Shown here: piece after piece, positions 50,188-59,724 of the stretch
How positions within the stretch are numbered: position 1 is the stretch's first letter
Layout: each line of letters begins with the position of its first letter
Origin: an uncultured Treponema sp.
GTDB taxonomy: Bacteria > Spirochaetota > Spirochaetia > Treponematales > Treponemataceae
NCBI GenBank assembly: GCA_937885175.1
Contig: CAKZZO010000140.1
Span: 1 to 62,139 of the forward strand
Direction: 5' to 3'
Length of the DNA: 62,139 nt
Notes under the pieces: model-generated
Seen by the model: the letters and a program-made list of their open reading frames with translations, nothing else
What the model was told of the DNA's origin: nothing
Database searches by the model: none
Position numbers and translations under genes: made by a program

Positions 50188-51519
50188 ATGAGAGCAACCG
50201 ATATCATTATGAAGAAACGCGGAACGAGAGGAAGCAGCGAGAGCACTACCCTGAGCCGCGAAGAAATTACCTTCCTCATCAAAGGCTATGTTTCAGGCGA
50301 GATTCCCGACTATCAGATTTCATCATGGCTCATGGCAGTCTATTTTAACGGCATGACCTTTGAGGAAACAGGAGTGCTGACAGACTGCATGCTGCATTCT
50401 GGAGACGTAATTGCACTGCATGGAAAGGACGGCCTTACCGGTCCATTTATCGACAAGCATTCCACTGGCGGTGTAGGCGACAAGATTTCCCTGCCCCTTG
50501 CCCCCATCGTAGCCTCCTGCGGCATACAGGATCCCATGATGAGCGGCCGTGCTTTAGGACACACAGGCGGTACGCTGGACAAGCTGGAATCAATTACCGG
50601 CTACAACGTAAACCTCACGCCAGACCAGTTCAGGAAAATCATGGCGGAAAACGGCTTTGCCATGATGGGGCAGACCCCCGCAATTGCCCCTGCCGACAAA
50701 AAAATGTACGCCCTGCGGGATGTAACCGGCACCGTGGAATCAGTTCCCCTGATTACCGCTTCCATCCTTTCCAAAAAAGTGGCAGAAGGAGCGGACGGTC
50801 TGGTATTTGACGTAAAGTGCGGTTCAGGCGCATTTATGAAGACCCTGGAAGATGCGGAAGCCCTTGCCACCAGCCTTGTAAAAACCGCCGCCGCCATGGG
50901 AAAGAAGGCCAGTGCCCTCATTACAAACATGAACACTCCCCTTGGCGTAATGGTAGGAAATTTTCTTGAGATTGAAGAGACCATTTTGTGCCTGCAGGGA
51001 AAAGGTCCAGCCGATGTAATGGAACTGACCTATGCGCTGGGAGCCCAAATGCTCATGCTGGGAGGAAAGGCAAAAGACAGGACAGACGGCATTGCCCAAT
51101 GCAAAAAAGCCCTTGAAAGCGGTGAAGCATTGCGCCGCTTCCTTAAAAACGTGGAGCAGCAGGGAGGAAATCCCGATCTACTGCTTTCTGAAGTGGGAAA
51201 GCGACGCTCAAAATTCCACACGCAGATTACAGCAGAAAAAGACGGCTATCTGCACCTTGACGCATATAAGACTGGACTTGCCGGCGTATACCTTGGCGTA
51301 GGACGCAACAAGACAAGCGAAGCCGTTTGCCCTGACGCCGGATGTGTCCTTCACAAAAAAACGGGCGACAAAGTGGCAAGGGGAGATGTGATTCTAGACC
51401 TTTATGGCAAGGACGAAGCCTGTCTCGCTCCTGCAAGCAAGCTACTCAAAGAAGAAGCGATTTTCTATTCAGATGATGCGCCTGCAAAAGAACCGCTCAT
51501 CTACAAGGAAATCCTCTGA
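50188..51519 (+). CDS. deoA: Pyrimidine-nucleoside (thymidine) phosphorylase
   Basis: 443 aa. Splits thymidine or other pyrimidine nucleosides with phosphate to the base and (deoxy)ribose-1-phosphate. Phosphate-binding KHSTGGVGDKISL, MMSGRALGHTGGTLDKLESI, ALRDVTGTVESVPLITASI, VFDVKCGSGAFMKTLEDA and C-terminal GYLHLDAYKTGLAGVYLGVG. Broad or uridine specificity (pdp) cannot be excluded. ATG at 50188 with AGGTGA; a GTG two codons earlier is also in frame. TATAAT lies about 11 bases before the ATG. Overlaps recJ by one base (TGATG). Confidence 0.94.
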   Translation: MRATDIIMKKRGTRGSSESTTLSREEITFLIKGYVSGEIPDYQISSWLMAVYFNGMTFEETGVLTDCMLHSGDVIALHGKDGLTGPFIDKHSTGGVGDKISLPLAPIVASCGIQDPMMSGRALGHTGGTLDKLESITGYNVNLTPDQFRKIMAENGFAMMGQTPAIAPADKKMYALRDVTGTVESVPLITASILSKKVAEGADGLVFDVKCGSGAFMKTLEDAEALATSLVKTAAAMGKKASALITNMNTPLGVMVGNFLEIEETILCLQGKGPADVMELTYALGAQMLMLGGKAKDRTDGIAQCKKALESGEALRRFLKNVEQQGGNPDLLLSEVGKRRSKFHTQITAEKDGYLHLDAYKTGLAGVYLGVGRNKTSEAVCPDAGCVLHKKTGDKVARGDVILDLYGKDEACLAPASKLLKEEAIFYSDDAPAKEPLIYKEIL

Positions 51520-53657
51520 TGAAAGTCTGGAACAAAAAGCCTGTCACTCGTGAGCAGACCAAGGAACTGCATGACAAATATGGCGTAGATGCGCTCACTG
51601 CGTCCATTCTGATTCGCCGCGGCATAAACTCAGGAGAAGACATACAGTATTTTCTGGAAGACGACAAACGCTTTCTGCACAATCCCTTTCTCTTTGCAAA
51701 CATGGAGGATGCGGTAGACCGTATTCTGCAGGCGCGGGACGAAGGCGAAAAAGTGCTTATCTTTGGCGACCGTGACGTAGACGGAGTGACCAGTACAACC
51801 GTACTCTACGACTCCTTTACTTCGCTGGGAATCGACACCCAATGGAAACTGCCAGGAGGAAACGATGCCTATGGATTGAACAAAGCCGCCATTGATGCCT
51901 TTGCCGCTGACTACGGAACGCTGATTGTTACGGTTGACTGCGGCATTTCCAATATCGAAGAAATTGCCTACGCCTCTTCTCTGGGCATTGACGTTATTGT
52001 GCTTGACCACCACAATCCGCCGGAAAGTCTTCCCTCGCCAGCCATCATTGTGGACGCAAAATGCCAGGATGCGGGCTATCCCTTTCCTGACATTTCAGGT
52101 TGCGCCGTTGCCTTTAAGACAGCCAGTGCATTGCGTTTTGCCCAGAGCGAACTCTACAAGCAGGAAATCTGCCTGCTTACGGTGCGCCCGGTAAACGAAG
52201 CTTATACGATTAGCTGCATGAAAGTGCAGAACCTCGTGCAAAAGGCTGAGTTGGAAGAAACGATTATTCCCGGTACTATTCCCATCAGCAAAACCCGCCT
52301 GGTGGATTTTTTGCGGGGACAGCAGATTTTTGTGTGGGACGGGGCACAGACTGAGCGCATGCTGGCGGACATATTCGGAAAAGGCGTTGCCTTTAACCTC
52401 ATGGACATTCGGCCAGAAATCGCAAAACTCATTCCGTCAGTGGCAAAGCTTTCTCTCGTGCGGCTAAAAACCCTTTCCAAAATCGCCCGCTATAATCCTG
52501 CCAAGGCAAGCGAAATTGAAGGATTTTACAATATTTTTGTCACCTACATGAACAGGCAGCTGGCTTCTCAGTTTCCGCAAAACGCCCTGGCAGAAGAAAA
52601 GGAATTGCAGTTGGTCGCCCTTGCAGCCCTTGCAGATGTAATGCCTCTCAAAAACGAAAATCGTATTTTCCTCCACCATGGGCTTGCCTCCATCAACGGG
52701 GGAAAAGTCCGCCCGGGGCTTTTGGAACTTCTCTCTCATCAGGGCATGCTGGGTAAGCGCATTACCAGCACCGATTTGTCATGGTCAGTCGTGCCAGTAT
52801 TGAATGCCGCAGGAAGACTAGGACAGCCTGAACTGGCAGCGGAATTATTTATGGAAGAAAACGCCGCCCGCAGAGATGCCCTTGCCGCTCAAATCGTAGA
52901 ACTGAACAATCAGAGAAAGCAATTGGGTGCAGAAGCCTTTGGCTATGCCATGGAAAATGCGGAAAAAAGCCTTTCCAAACATGCGGGAAAACTCTGCGTT
53001 GTGATTGACGAGCGCATTCACCGGGGCATATCGGGTCTGGTGGCAGGAAAACTGTGCAGTCAATACAATGTGCCTGCCCTTGTGGCAACCGTGGTAGACG
53101 ACACCGTTATCGGCTCCATGCGCAGCTGCCGCGGCTATGACGTAACAAAATTCCTGAACAAAATGGACGAACTCTTCTTAAACCACGGCGGACACAATTC
53201 CGCGGCAGGATTCAGTCTCAAAAAAGAAAGGCTTGGAGACTTCACCCACGAACTGGAATTGCTGGCTCCAACCATTGAACTTCAGCCCGACACAAGCGAA
53301 TCCATTGACGTAGATGCGGAACTTCCCCCGCCCTACCTAAAGCCTGACGTACTGAATATCGTAGATACTTTTGAACCCTATGGCGAAGAAAACCGGCCGC
53401 TTACCTTTATGTCTCAGTCGCTTAAAATTGCCGACGCTCAATTGATGGGCAAAAGCGAACGCATGCACTTGAAACTCACTCTGGACGCGGGAGACCACAA
53501 ATGGCCGGCACTCTTCTGGGGCGAAGGCGAACGTTTAGGGCGGGATTTTGTCAAAGGCGATTATGTGGACGTGCTCTACGAAATCAACCGCAATCTCTTT
53601 AATGGCGTGGAAACACCCCAGATGATTCTAAAGGACGTGCGGAAAAGTCAGTGCTAG
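51519..53657 (+). CDS. recJ: Single-strand DNA-specific exonuclease RecJ
   Basis: 712 aa. DHH phosphoesterase: LIFGDRDVDGVTSTTVLYDS, VTVDCGISNIEEIAYA, IDVIVLDHHNPPESLP, then DHHA1 (IHRGISGLVAGKLCSQYN, NHGGHNSAAGFSLKK) and a C-terminal OB-like part (LKIADAQLMGKSERMHLKL). Degrades 5' ends of single strands in recombination and repair. An extra segment of about 150 residues lies between DHH and the rest (about 225-370). Coupled to the phosphorylase gene. Confidence 0.95.
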   Translation: MKVWNKKPVTREQTKELHDKYGVDALTASILIRRGINSGEDIQYFLEDDKRFLHNPFLFANMEDAVDRILQARDEGEKVLIFGDRDVDGVTSTTVLYDSFTSLGIDTQWKLPGGNDAYGLNKAAIDAFAADYGTLIVTVDCGISNIEEIAYASSLGIDVIVLDHHNPPESLPSPAIIVDAKCQDAGYPFPDISGCAVAFKTASALRFAQSELYKQEICLLTVRPVNEAYTISCMKVQNLVQKAELEETIIPGTIPISKTRLVDFLRGQQIFVWDGAQTERMLADIFGKGVAFNLMDIRPEIAKLIPSVAKLSLVRLKTLSKIARYNPAKASEIEGFYNIFVTYMNRQLASQFPQNALAEEKELQLVALAALADVMPLKNENRIFLHHGLASINGGKVRPGLLELLSHQGMLGKRITSTDLSWSVVPVLNAAGRLGQPELAAELFMEENAARRDALAAQIVELNNQRKQLGAEAFGYAMENAEKSLSKHAGKLCVVIDERIHRGISGLVAGKLCSQYNVPALVATVVDDTVIGSMRSCRGYDVTKFLNKMDELFLNHGGHNSAAGFSLKKERLGDFTHELELLAPTIELQPDTSESIDVDAELPPPYLKPDVLNIVDTFEPYGEENRPLTFMSQSLKIADAQLMGKSERMHLKLTLDAGDHKWPALFWGEGERLGRDFVKGDYVDVLYEINRNLFNGVETPQMILKDVRKSQC

Positions 53658-53688
53658 AAAAATCTCTGCCAAAGCAGAAAAAAGTGCG

Positions 53689-53716
53689 TTTACAAATTTC
53701 AATTTTTTGCTATAAT
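53689..53716 (+). promoter_or_regulatory. Promoter of the M23 peptidase gene, start near the ATG
   Basis: TTTACA (53689-53694), 16-base spacer, TATAAT (53711-53716). The ATG at 53727 is ten bases further on, so the leader would be only a few nucleotides and no ribosome site is visible. Confidence 0.7.
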
Positions 53717-53726
53717 CAGTGCCGCT

Positions 53727-54746
53727 ATGAAAGGATTTTTTGCACTCGCTTTTTTCTTCTGCATGGTGCTGGGCCTCAACGCTGAAATCGGCCGCTGGCA
53801 GACAAAGGACTACGCTTTAAGCATTCAGTATAACAAGACCCTACAGCCCGGAGACGCAGTTTTTGCCCGCCTCATCTTAAAGCCACGGGTAAAAAAAATT
53901 CGGAAACTCACTGGCACTTCCACCGGCAGCCTGCAACTTTTTACCAGACCTGCTGACGGAAGCGAAGCAAAATCCATCGGAAAGGCCGACCTCTATATCA
54001 TCAACAAAAGCACAGACGCAAAAGTTCTTGCAAAAAACGATGTGCTGCTGGCAGGCATTCCCCTTTCGTCCTACTGCAAGACTGGCGACTACGAACTTAA
54101 AGTGATTTTCTCTGCATTCGGACAGCCTGAATATGAATTTTCAGTGCCTGTCACGGTAATAGAAAAAGAATTTGTCTCAGAAACAATTCCCCTCAATGCC
54201 TCCAACACAGCAATCAAAACAAATACTTCCAACACAAGGGTAAAGCAAATCAACCGGCTGAATGCCATTCTGGAAGCAAACAATATGAATCATGTCTTTA
54301 CTGACGCGGCATTCACTCCGCCAAATCCCGCTACGCGCCGCACCTCTTTTTTTGCTGACCGACGGATATACGCCTACAGCAACGGAAAATCTTCCACAAG
54401 CCTGCACTACGGCATTGACTACGGCATTCCAACAGGAAGTAAAGTGTGCTCCTGCGCTCCGGGAAAAGTCGTAATGGCAGAAGACCGCATTTCCACTGGC
54501 TGGAGCATCTGCATTGAACACCTTCCGGGACTCTATAGCCTCTACTATCACATGAGCGAACTGAAAGTGGCGGAAGGACAGATGGTAAAGCAGGGAGACT
54601 TAATCGGACTTTCTGGAGCCACTGGTCTTGCAACAGGTCCTCACCTGCACTGGGAAATCCGCCTGCACATGGCGGCCGTAAGTCCTGACTTCTTTACAGG
54701 CGACTTTACCTTTGCAGACACTCAGGAAAGCAAAACCTACCGCTAA
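53727..54746 (+). CDS. M23-family (LytM-like) metallopeptidase, exported
   Basis: 339 aa. Signal peptide (KGFFALAFFFCMVLGLNAE), a beta-rich N-terminal domain (about 20-150), and a C-terminal M23 domain: LHYGIDYGIPTGSKVCSC (HxxxD), SICIEHLPGLYSLYYHMSEL, GQMVKQGDLIGLSGATGLAT and PHLHWEIRL (HxH). All zinc ligands are present, so it should cut peptidoglycan cross-bridges in the periplasm, perhaps at septation. Single-gene unit; ends 2 bp from the convergent kinase gene. Confidence 0.92.
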   Translation: MKGFFALAFFFCMVLGLNAEIGRWQTKDYALSIQYNKTLQPGDAVFARLILKPRVKKIRKLTGTSTGSLQLFTRPADGSEAKSIGKADLYIINKSTDAKVLAKNDVLLAGIPLSSYCKTGDYELKVIFSAFGQPEYEFSVPVTVIEKEFVSETIPLNASNTAIKTNTSNTRVKQINRLNAILEANNMNHVFTDAAFTPPNPATRRTSFFADRRIYAYSNGKSSTSLHYGIDYGIPTGSKVCSCAPGKVVMAEDRISTGWSICIEHLPGLYSLYYHMSELKVAEGQMVKQGDLIGLSGATGLATGPHLHWEIRLHMAAVSPDFFTGDFTFADTQESKTYR

Positions 54747-54748
54747 GA

Positions 54749-56380
54749 TTACAGACTTTCCATACCTACATTGAGCCGCAAATCATCCTGATACCAGTCA
54801 ATAATCAGAGAAAAGAGGGTATCCTTGTAGCCGGGGCACTGGGCAAGGATTTTCCAAACGGAACCGGTTACCAGTTCATTTTGCGGCACTTCATCCAGCG
54901 CAACCCAGGAATTTTTGTAGAGGATAAAAAATGATGTGGCAGCGGTAAGTTTTTCGCCGCTCTCACTGTCATAGGACTGAGCCTTGATTTTTAGCTGGCG
55001 GCCGACATTTTTCAATTCATCAAAATTAATCGTAATGTCGTCCTTTCCTATGGCAAAACTCTGCCACACGACATAGGGACCCGCCGCCACTTTTACACGA
55101 TAGCGGCCAGGCTTTACGAAGACTTTTTTTGCCGCATACTTTTTGGGCGCATTCTGTACCGCCTGTCTTTTACTGTCTGATTCGGTTTTTGAAAAAATGC
55201 GGCGGCTGTTGGGCACTTCCGGGATATGCTTTCCGTCATCCACAAAGAAAAATGCCCGGGCCGGCAGGTCGCTGTTGACGCTAGCCGTGGCGGGGAGCGT
55301 CATGGTCACCGTCACAGCGGAATACCAGTGCCTGAGCAGGGTCGCATAAAAATAACTTTCCTTCCACGCATACCAGGAGCCAGCCACAAGCAGCACTACC
55401 CCCGCAAGAGCAAGAAAGACATTACGCAGGGTCTGCTTTTTCTGGCTAAAGACCGGCACCGCAAACTGCCGCTTTGTCAGCACGCACTGGGCAAGGGCAA
55501 GGCGAATGGCATGAGTGTCAAAGCGGGAAAGATATTTTTTTACAATGGCAATAATGGGGTCAACAGTCTGATAGCGATGGTCTGGATTCGCCTTGAGCAT
55601 TTTGTGAATCATGGCACAAATGGGTCGGGGAATAGAACGGTCAATTTTACGGGGATCAACATAGCGTCCTTTTTTTATATCCGCCAGATTCTCCGCAGAC
55701 AGTTTGGAGCCAAAGGGCTTTGTGCCCGTCATCATCTCATAGAGCATGACACCCATGGAATAAATGTCCGCCCGCTTGTCTACTGAGCGGGAATCTGAAA
55801 TCTGTTCAGGAGACATATAGGCGGGCGTGCCCAAGGTAACCCCTGTTTTGGTCAAGGTATCGTCAGTGGTATCATTTTCACTGTCACCGCGCAGGTCATC
55901 GCCCTTCTCACTCGATGCAATGCCAAAGTCAGCCAGTTTTACCTCGGCGCGGCGGGAGATTAAAATGTTTGCGGGCTTGATGTCACGATGGACAATTCCC
56001 TTGGCGTGGGCATATTTTAGCGCATAGCAGGCATCCAAAAACACGAGCAGTGACACTTCCGTTCCCAAAGCGACTTGTTTTTCTATAACATCGCCCAAGT
56101 TCATGCCGTCCACATATTCTTCAACAATAAAATGCGCATTGTCTTCAATAAAGTAATCATACAAATGGACAATATACGGACTCTGCAAGTCCAAAAGTAT
56201 CTGCGCTTCCCGTTTAAAGCGTTCCCGCACTGTGGGATTACGGCGGATAATCAGTTTTTTAAGGATAACCAAACGCTTTAGCGTAGGATGCACGGCCTTG
56301 TAGACTGCCCCCATGCCGCCTTCGGCCACAAGCCCCATGATGCGATATTTTCCAATACAGACTGGCTTTCCTTCTGTCAT
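54749..56380 (-). CDS. Membrane Ser/Thr protein kinase
   Basis: 543 aa. Hanks-type kinase at about 10-290: VAEGGMGAVYKAVHP (P-loop), VILKKL (ATP Lys), GIVHRDIKPANILIS (catalytic loop), LADFGIASSE (DFG), GTPAYMSPEQIS (activation end) and the KRADIYSMGVMLYEMMTG block. The activation loop is long and rich in Asp, Thr and Ser. One membrane segment at about 325-345 (VFLALAGVVLLVAGSW) and an extracytoplasmic C-terminal beta domain of 195 residues without PASTA repeats. Followed upstream by a phosphatase and an FHA gene, likely its regulators or targets. Ligand unknown. Confidence 0.94.
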   Translation of the reverse strand: MTEGKPVCIGKYRIMGLVAEGGMGAVYKAVHPTLKRLVILKKLIIRRNPTVRERFKREAQILLDLQSPYIVHLYDYFIEDNAHFIVEEYVDGMNLGDVIEKQVALGTEVSLLVFLDACYALKYAHAKGIVHRDIKPANILISRRAEVKLADFGIASSEKGDDLRGDSENDTTDDTLTKTGVTLGTPAYMSPEQISDSRSVDKRADIYSMGVMLYEMMTGTKPFGSKLSAENLADIKKGRYVDPRKIDRSIPRPICAMIHKMLKANPDHRYQTVDPIIAIVKKYLSRFDTHAIRLALAQCVLTKRQFAVPVFSQKKQTLRNVFLALAGVVLLVAGSWYAWKESYFYATLLRHWYSAVTVTMTLPATASVNSDLPARAFFFVDDGKHIPEVPNSRRIFSKTESDSKRQAVQNAPKKYAAKKVFVKPGRYRVKVAAGPYVVWQSFAIGKDDITINFDELKNVGRQLKIKAQSYDSESGEKLTAATSFFILYKNSWVALDEVPQNELVTGSVWKILAQCPGYKDTLFSLIIDWYQDDLRLNVGMESL

Positions 56381-56382
56381 AC

Positions 56383-57408
56383 CTACCTCAAGCGTATCAT
56401 ATCTGTCTCTGGATTAAAAGCCCTTTCCGTCTGGACTACCGCCACCTGCTCATGCAAGGGATTATGAATCTGTATGAGTTTTCCCTGCTGGCGAAGGGCA
56501 TACACTTCCCGCACTGGTCTGTGACCCGAAATCCAAACCGCTTTTTCCGCGTCTTCCTTTCCCAAGAGTTCAATAAGATTTTCCTGAACGCTCCCCTCAT
56601 CCGCCTCATCATTGGCCGTCCAGGTGAGTCCCTGTATAAGGTCAGGATTTTTATCGCAGGAAATCATTTTTTCCCTCGGATAGGCGTGTTTTGGCTCTGC
56701 ATGACTCAGCACGCAATGGGGAAAAACCGCACACAAGGGTAAGGCATGCTCCCACAGGCTTATCACATGCAAGAGTGCGTCTCCATAATGGCTGGCCATA
56801 AAATCGTAGACCATATTGCCTTCATCGGCAAATTTGCGGAAAGGAAAGTTGCCCCCACCGCCCTCATTCAGAATGTTTTCGTGATTTCCTTTGAGAAAAT
56901 GAAAGTAGTCCGGAAAGGCATTCTTTACCCGCAGAACCATCTGAAACAAGGTCAGGTTTTCCTTCATCTCAGCAATCATTGCTTCACTTTCGTCATTTCC
57001 ACGCAGATATTCTTCCCAGGCTGAAATCCAGCGCATCATTCCCCGCTTTTCAGAATGAAACAAATCTCCCAGGCAGACAAGGCGCAAAGTTCCCCGGGAC
57101 AGCCCGTCCAGCACCCTTCCTTCTAAAGGAAGAGCAAGCTGCCACAAGGGTCTTTCAAGCAGATGCAGAAAAAAATCACAGCGGGCATGCAAGTCTGGCA
57201 CCACAATCAGCGGGAGGGGGGACAGGGCAGTAAAATCCAAGAGGCCACCGCCCTTTTCCCCATCATCCGTCTTTTGCGGAGGACGATAGGAAGATGACTC
57301 GTGCTCCAGCACCGTAATGGCTTCATCGGTAAGCACCAGTAACCCATCGTGTTCTGGAAGAGACTGAGCCGCATAGATTTTTTTTAAGTCTGAAAGCAAA
57401 TCGGTCAT
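56383..57408 (-). CDS. PPP-family Ser/Thr protein phosphatase-like metallophosphatase
   Basis: 341 aa. Calcineurin-like core: VVPDLHARCDFFL (DxH), LVCLGDLFHSEK (GDxxx), FLKGNHENIL (GNHE), CVLSHAEPKHAYP (His) and VWISGHRPVREV (GH). These are the five metal and phosphate motifs of PPP phosphatases. Its N-terminal 85 residues are unique. Direct neighbour of the kinase gene (2 bases), which suggests it reverses kinase action; most bacterial kinase operons use a PP2C enzyme instead. Start uncertain: ATG at 57408 or TTG at 57426, neither with a good ribosome site. Confidence 0.8.
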   Translation of the reverse strand: MTDLLSDLKKIYAAQSLPEHDGLLVLTDEAITVLEHESSSYRPPQKTDDGEKGGGLLDFTALSPLPLIVVPDLHARCDFFLHLLERPLWQLALPLEGRVLDGLSRGTLRLVCLGDLFHSEKRGMMRWISAWEEYLRGNDESEAMIAEMKENLTLFQMVLRVKNAFPDYFHFLKGNHENILNEGGGGNFPFRKFADEGNMVYDFMASHYGDALLHVISLWEHALPLCAVFPHCVLSHAEPKHAYPREKMISCDKNPDLIQGLTWTANDEADEGSVQENLIELLGKEDAEKAVWISGHRPVREVYALRQQGKLIQIHNPLHEQVAVVQTERAFNPETDMIRLR

Positions 57409-57441
57409 CGCGCTATGCTTGTCCAAGGCATGTATAGGGCA

Positions 57442-57786
57442 TCAACTCATAACCAGACTGGCAGTGCCGACAGTTATCTTGTCACCCGCGTTCAGCTTGA
57501 TGTATTTATCATCAGGGATGCGCCTGCCGTTTAAGAAGGTTCCGTTTGTGCTGCCATCATCCCGCAAAAAATAAGCATCGCGGATTTTCTGAATGACCGC
57601 ATGATGGCGGCTCACCAGTTTATTGTCCACCACCACATCACAGGACGATTCCCGACCGATGGTAATTTTTGCCGCCAGCGTGATTTTCTGCTTATTAAAT
57701 ATCAGATAGGAAACCTGGCTTCCTTCGGCAATTTTTTCCAGATGCTGTCCAAGTACGCTTGAAGAAATAATCGTCGTATCTTTCAT
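57442..57786 (-). CDS. FHA-domain protein (GarA-like)
   Basis: 114 aa. One forkhead-associated domain (about 30-110): KITIGRESSCDVVVDNKL, SRHHAVIQKI, DDGSTNGTFLNGRRI, with the Arg, Ser, His and Asn that bind phosphothreonine. The N-terminus MKDTTIISSS has adjacent Thr residues, as in GarA, where a phospho-Thr folds back on the FHA domain; this is suggestive, not proven. Strong GGAGGGAG ribosome site. Between the GGDEF gene and the phosphatase. Confidence 0.9.
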   Translation of the reverse strand: MKDTTIISSSVLGQHLEKIAEGSQVSYLIFNKQKITLAAKITIGRESSCDVVVDNKLVSRHHAVIQKIRDAYFLRDDGSTNGTFLNGRRIPDDKYIKLNAGDKITVGTASLVMS

Positions 57787-57803
57787 GCTCCCTCCTGGAG
57801 ATT

Positions 57804-59588
57804 CTAGAAATTTTCCAGCTCCTGCAAATCAAGCAGATTCAGGCTGGAGGCAAATATTTTAGCACAACTTATCTCATAGTCTGCCCATTTTGAAGGTGTA
57901 TGGGATTTAAAAAAGAGCACGCCACCCTTTGGCGCATCGGCATTACCGATAAGGCAATGCAAGGCCGAGCAGATTTTCCGCTGATGCATGGCAAGAGCAA
58001 AATCACCATTATCTTCAGGAATTTCATTGGGAAAATCAAGGCAGAGAAAACCGTCCGTCATCAGTTTTTTCATGCTGTCAGACCGCATGTAGGCTGCTTC
58101 TTCATATTCGCTGCGGTCAATACCCACGTAAAAGATACGGTGCATATCTTCACCCGCATATACCGCAATACCGTCCGCCGCATAGGTTCCCAGCATGTGA
58201 CGCATTATGTTCATAATGGCACCGTGAGGGTCTTCCCCCAGTTGCTGCAGATAGGTGGAAACAAATTTCAATTCCTGAATCTCGCGTCCTTCAGTTTTCT
58301 TGCCTTCATTCTTTGCCGTCTGAGCGTCAGCATAAGCCTGTGCATGCAAATCATCCCGAAAGAAAACATAACGGTCTCGTCCCTTATCCTTTGCACGGTA
58401 GAGACAGAAATCAGCCTTACGGAAAAGTTCATCATATGACGTTCCGTTTGTTGGACACACTGCCGCACCAATTGAACAGGTCAAGTTTACGCCTTCAAAA
58501 TTCCCCTTAAACTCTTTCTTTATATGTACCAAAATGGCACGAAGCATGCCGCGCAAGACCTGCACATTGTCTACGTTATTCAAGAGCAGCATGAACTCAT
58601 CGCCGCCAAAGCGTCCTACCACACCATCGCCACCCACGACATCTTTAATAATGGCAGCGGCACGAGCAAGCACCCGGTCACCCGCCAAATGTCCGTACTG
58701 GTCGTTCACTGGCTTAAAGTGGTCAAGGTCTACGATAACCAGTGCAAAAGAGTCCGTCAGTTTTGCCTTAAAACGCTGCTCAATGTATGCCGTTATCGTC
58801 TTTTTGTTGTAGACTTGGGTAAGCGCATCCAGCTGCAATTCGTCCATCAGGTTGTGGGCATGGTGAATCTGCTTGACTTCCTCATCGGTCAAAATATGCC
58901 CCAGCATGTAGGTTTCTGGATTTCCCTTATGCAGACCTTCATGGCGGGTTCCCACAAAGCGCAGTTTTTCCGTTACCGAGCCACCAGTACGAAGAGAACT
59001 GTTCATCTTAATCGTGAAATTGGAGGGAAAGAGGCCGATGTCATTTTCCAGCATCTCCAAGGCAGAAATATCTGTCTCAGGAAGCAAATGCTCGCTTATG
59101 ACTAGGTTCTTCCAGTCCGCAAATTTCATCTCATAGATTGTCGTTTCCAGCCCCTGGCTGTAATGATTGATTTTAAAGATACCGTCTGACTTTCTGTAGG
59201 AAAAAAGATAGGTGTTTGTAAGCCCCAGTGCCGTACGAATCATGCCGTTTTCTTCCGCGGCAAGACGGGCAAACTCAATCGCTTCGTAAATGTCAAAGAG
59301 CCGGATACGCGCCGCATACTTTCCCTTTACGTTGCGCACCGTCACAAAGTTATAGCAATAGTCTCCTGTATTCCTGAGCAGATGAAAAATCTCTGAACGA
59401 TTGTCGCTCTTATCATAGGTGCCGTTTACCAAGTCTATAAATTTCTGACGCTCATCTGGATGGACAAAATCAACAATATGCTCACATTGAAAATCAAAAT
59501 AAGTGAAGAAATCTTTTGTGGTTTCTTCTTCTACGATATGGAGATTTTTATCCAAAAGGGCACTACGATTTTTTACAGTAAGTGTCAT
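57804..59588 (-). CDS. GGDEF-domain diguanylate cyclase
   Basis: 594 aa, no membrane segment. N-terminal PAS-like part (about 1-250), then a GGDEF domain at about 255-420 with an intact RFGGDEFML and DLDHFKPVNDQYGHLAGDRV, so c-di-GMP synthesis is expected; no RxxD inhibitory site is obvious. The last 170 residues look GAF-like (GIAVYAGEDMHRIFYVGIDR). Start at 59588 is chosen because the upstream in-frame codons lie inside the promoter; TATACT is 7 bases before the ATG. Heads the FHA-phosphatase-kinase run. Confidence 0.92.
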   Translation of the reverse strand: MTLTVKNRSALLDKNLHIVEEETTKDFFTYFDFQCEHIVDFVHPDERQKFIDLVNGTYDKSDNRSEIFHLLRNTGDYCYNFVTVRNVKGKYAARIRLFDIYEAIEFARLAAEENGMIRTALGLTNTYLFSYRKSDGIFKINHYSQGLETTIYEMKFADWKNLVISEHLLPETDISALEMLENDIGLFPSNFTIKMNSSLRTGGSVTEKLRFVGTRHEGLHKGNPETYMLGHILTDEEVKQIHHAHNLMDELQLDALTQVYNKKTITAYIEQRFKAKLTDSFALVIVDLDHFKPVNDQYGHLAGDRVLARAAAIIKDVVGGDGVVGRFGGDEFMLLLNNVDNVQVLRGMLRAILVHIKKEFKGNFEGVNLTCSIGAAVCPTNGTSYDELFRKADFCLYRAKDKGRDRYVFFRDDLHAQAYADAQTAKNEGKKTEGREIQELKFVSTYLQQLGEDPHGAIMNIMRHMLGTYAADGIAVYAGEDMHRIFYVGIDRSEYEEAAYMRSDSMKKLMTDGFLCLDFPNEIPEDNGDFALAMHQRKICSALHCLIGNADAPKGGVLFFKSHTPSKWADYEISCAKIFASSLNLLDLQELENF

Positions 59589-59595
59589 ATTATAG

Positions 59596-59624
59596 AGTAT
59601 AATGCATATGTAGGAAAAAAACAA
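59596..59624 (-). promoter_or_regulatory. Promoter of the GGDEF-FHA-phosphatase-kinase run
   Basis: TTGTTT (59624-59619), 17-base spacer, TATACT (59601-59596) on the minus strand, then 7 bases to the ATG. The transcript would start at or one base before the start codon. Confidence 0.6.
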
Positions 59625-59667
59625 AGATTTTTTTATTTTTCTTCTTTTTTTTCAATATTATTTTAAT

Positions 59668-59702
59668 AAAAAAAACTCCAGCCCCTTGCAAGAGACTGGA
59701 GT
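59668..59702 (-). terminator. Intrinsic terminator of cstA
   Basis: On the minus strand ACTCCAG (59702-59696) pairs with CTGGAGT (59681-59675) over a 14-base loop, followed by a run of eight T (59675-59668). It ends the cstA message before the GGDEF promoter. Confidence 0.85.
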
Positions 59703-59724
59703 CTGCTAGTAAGCAGCAATGAAA

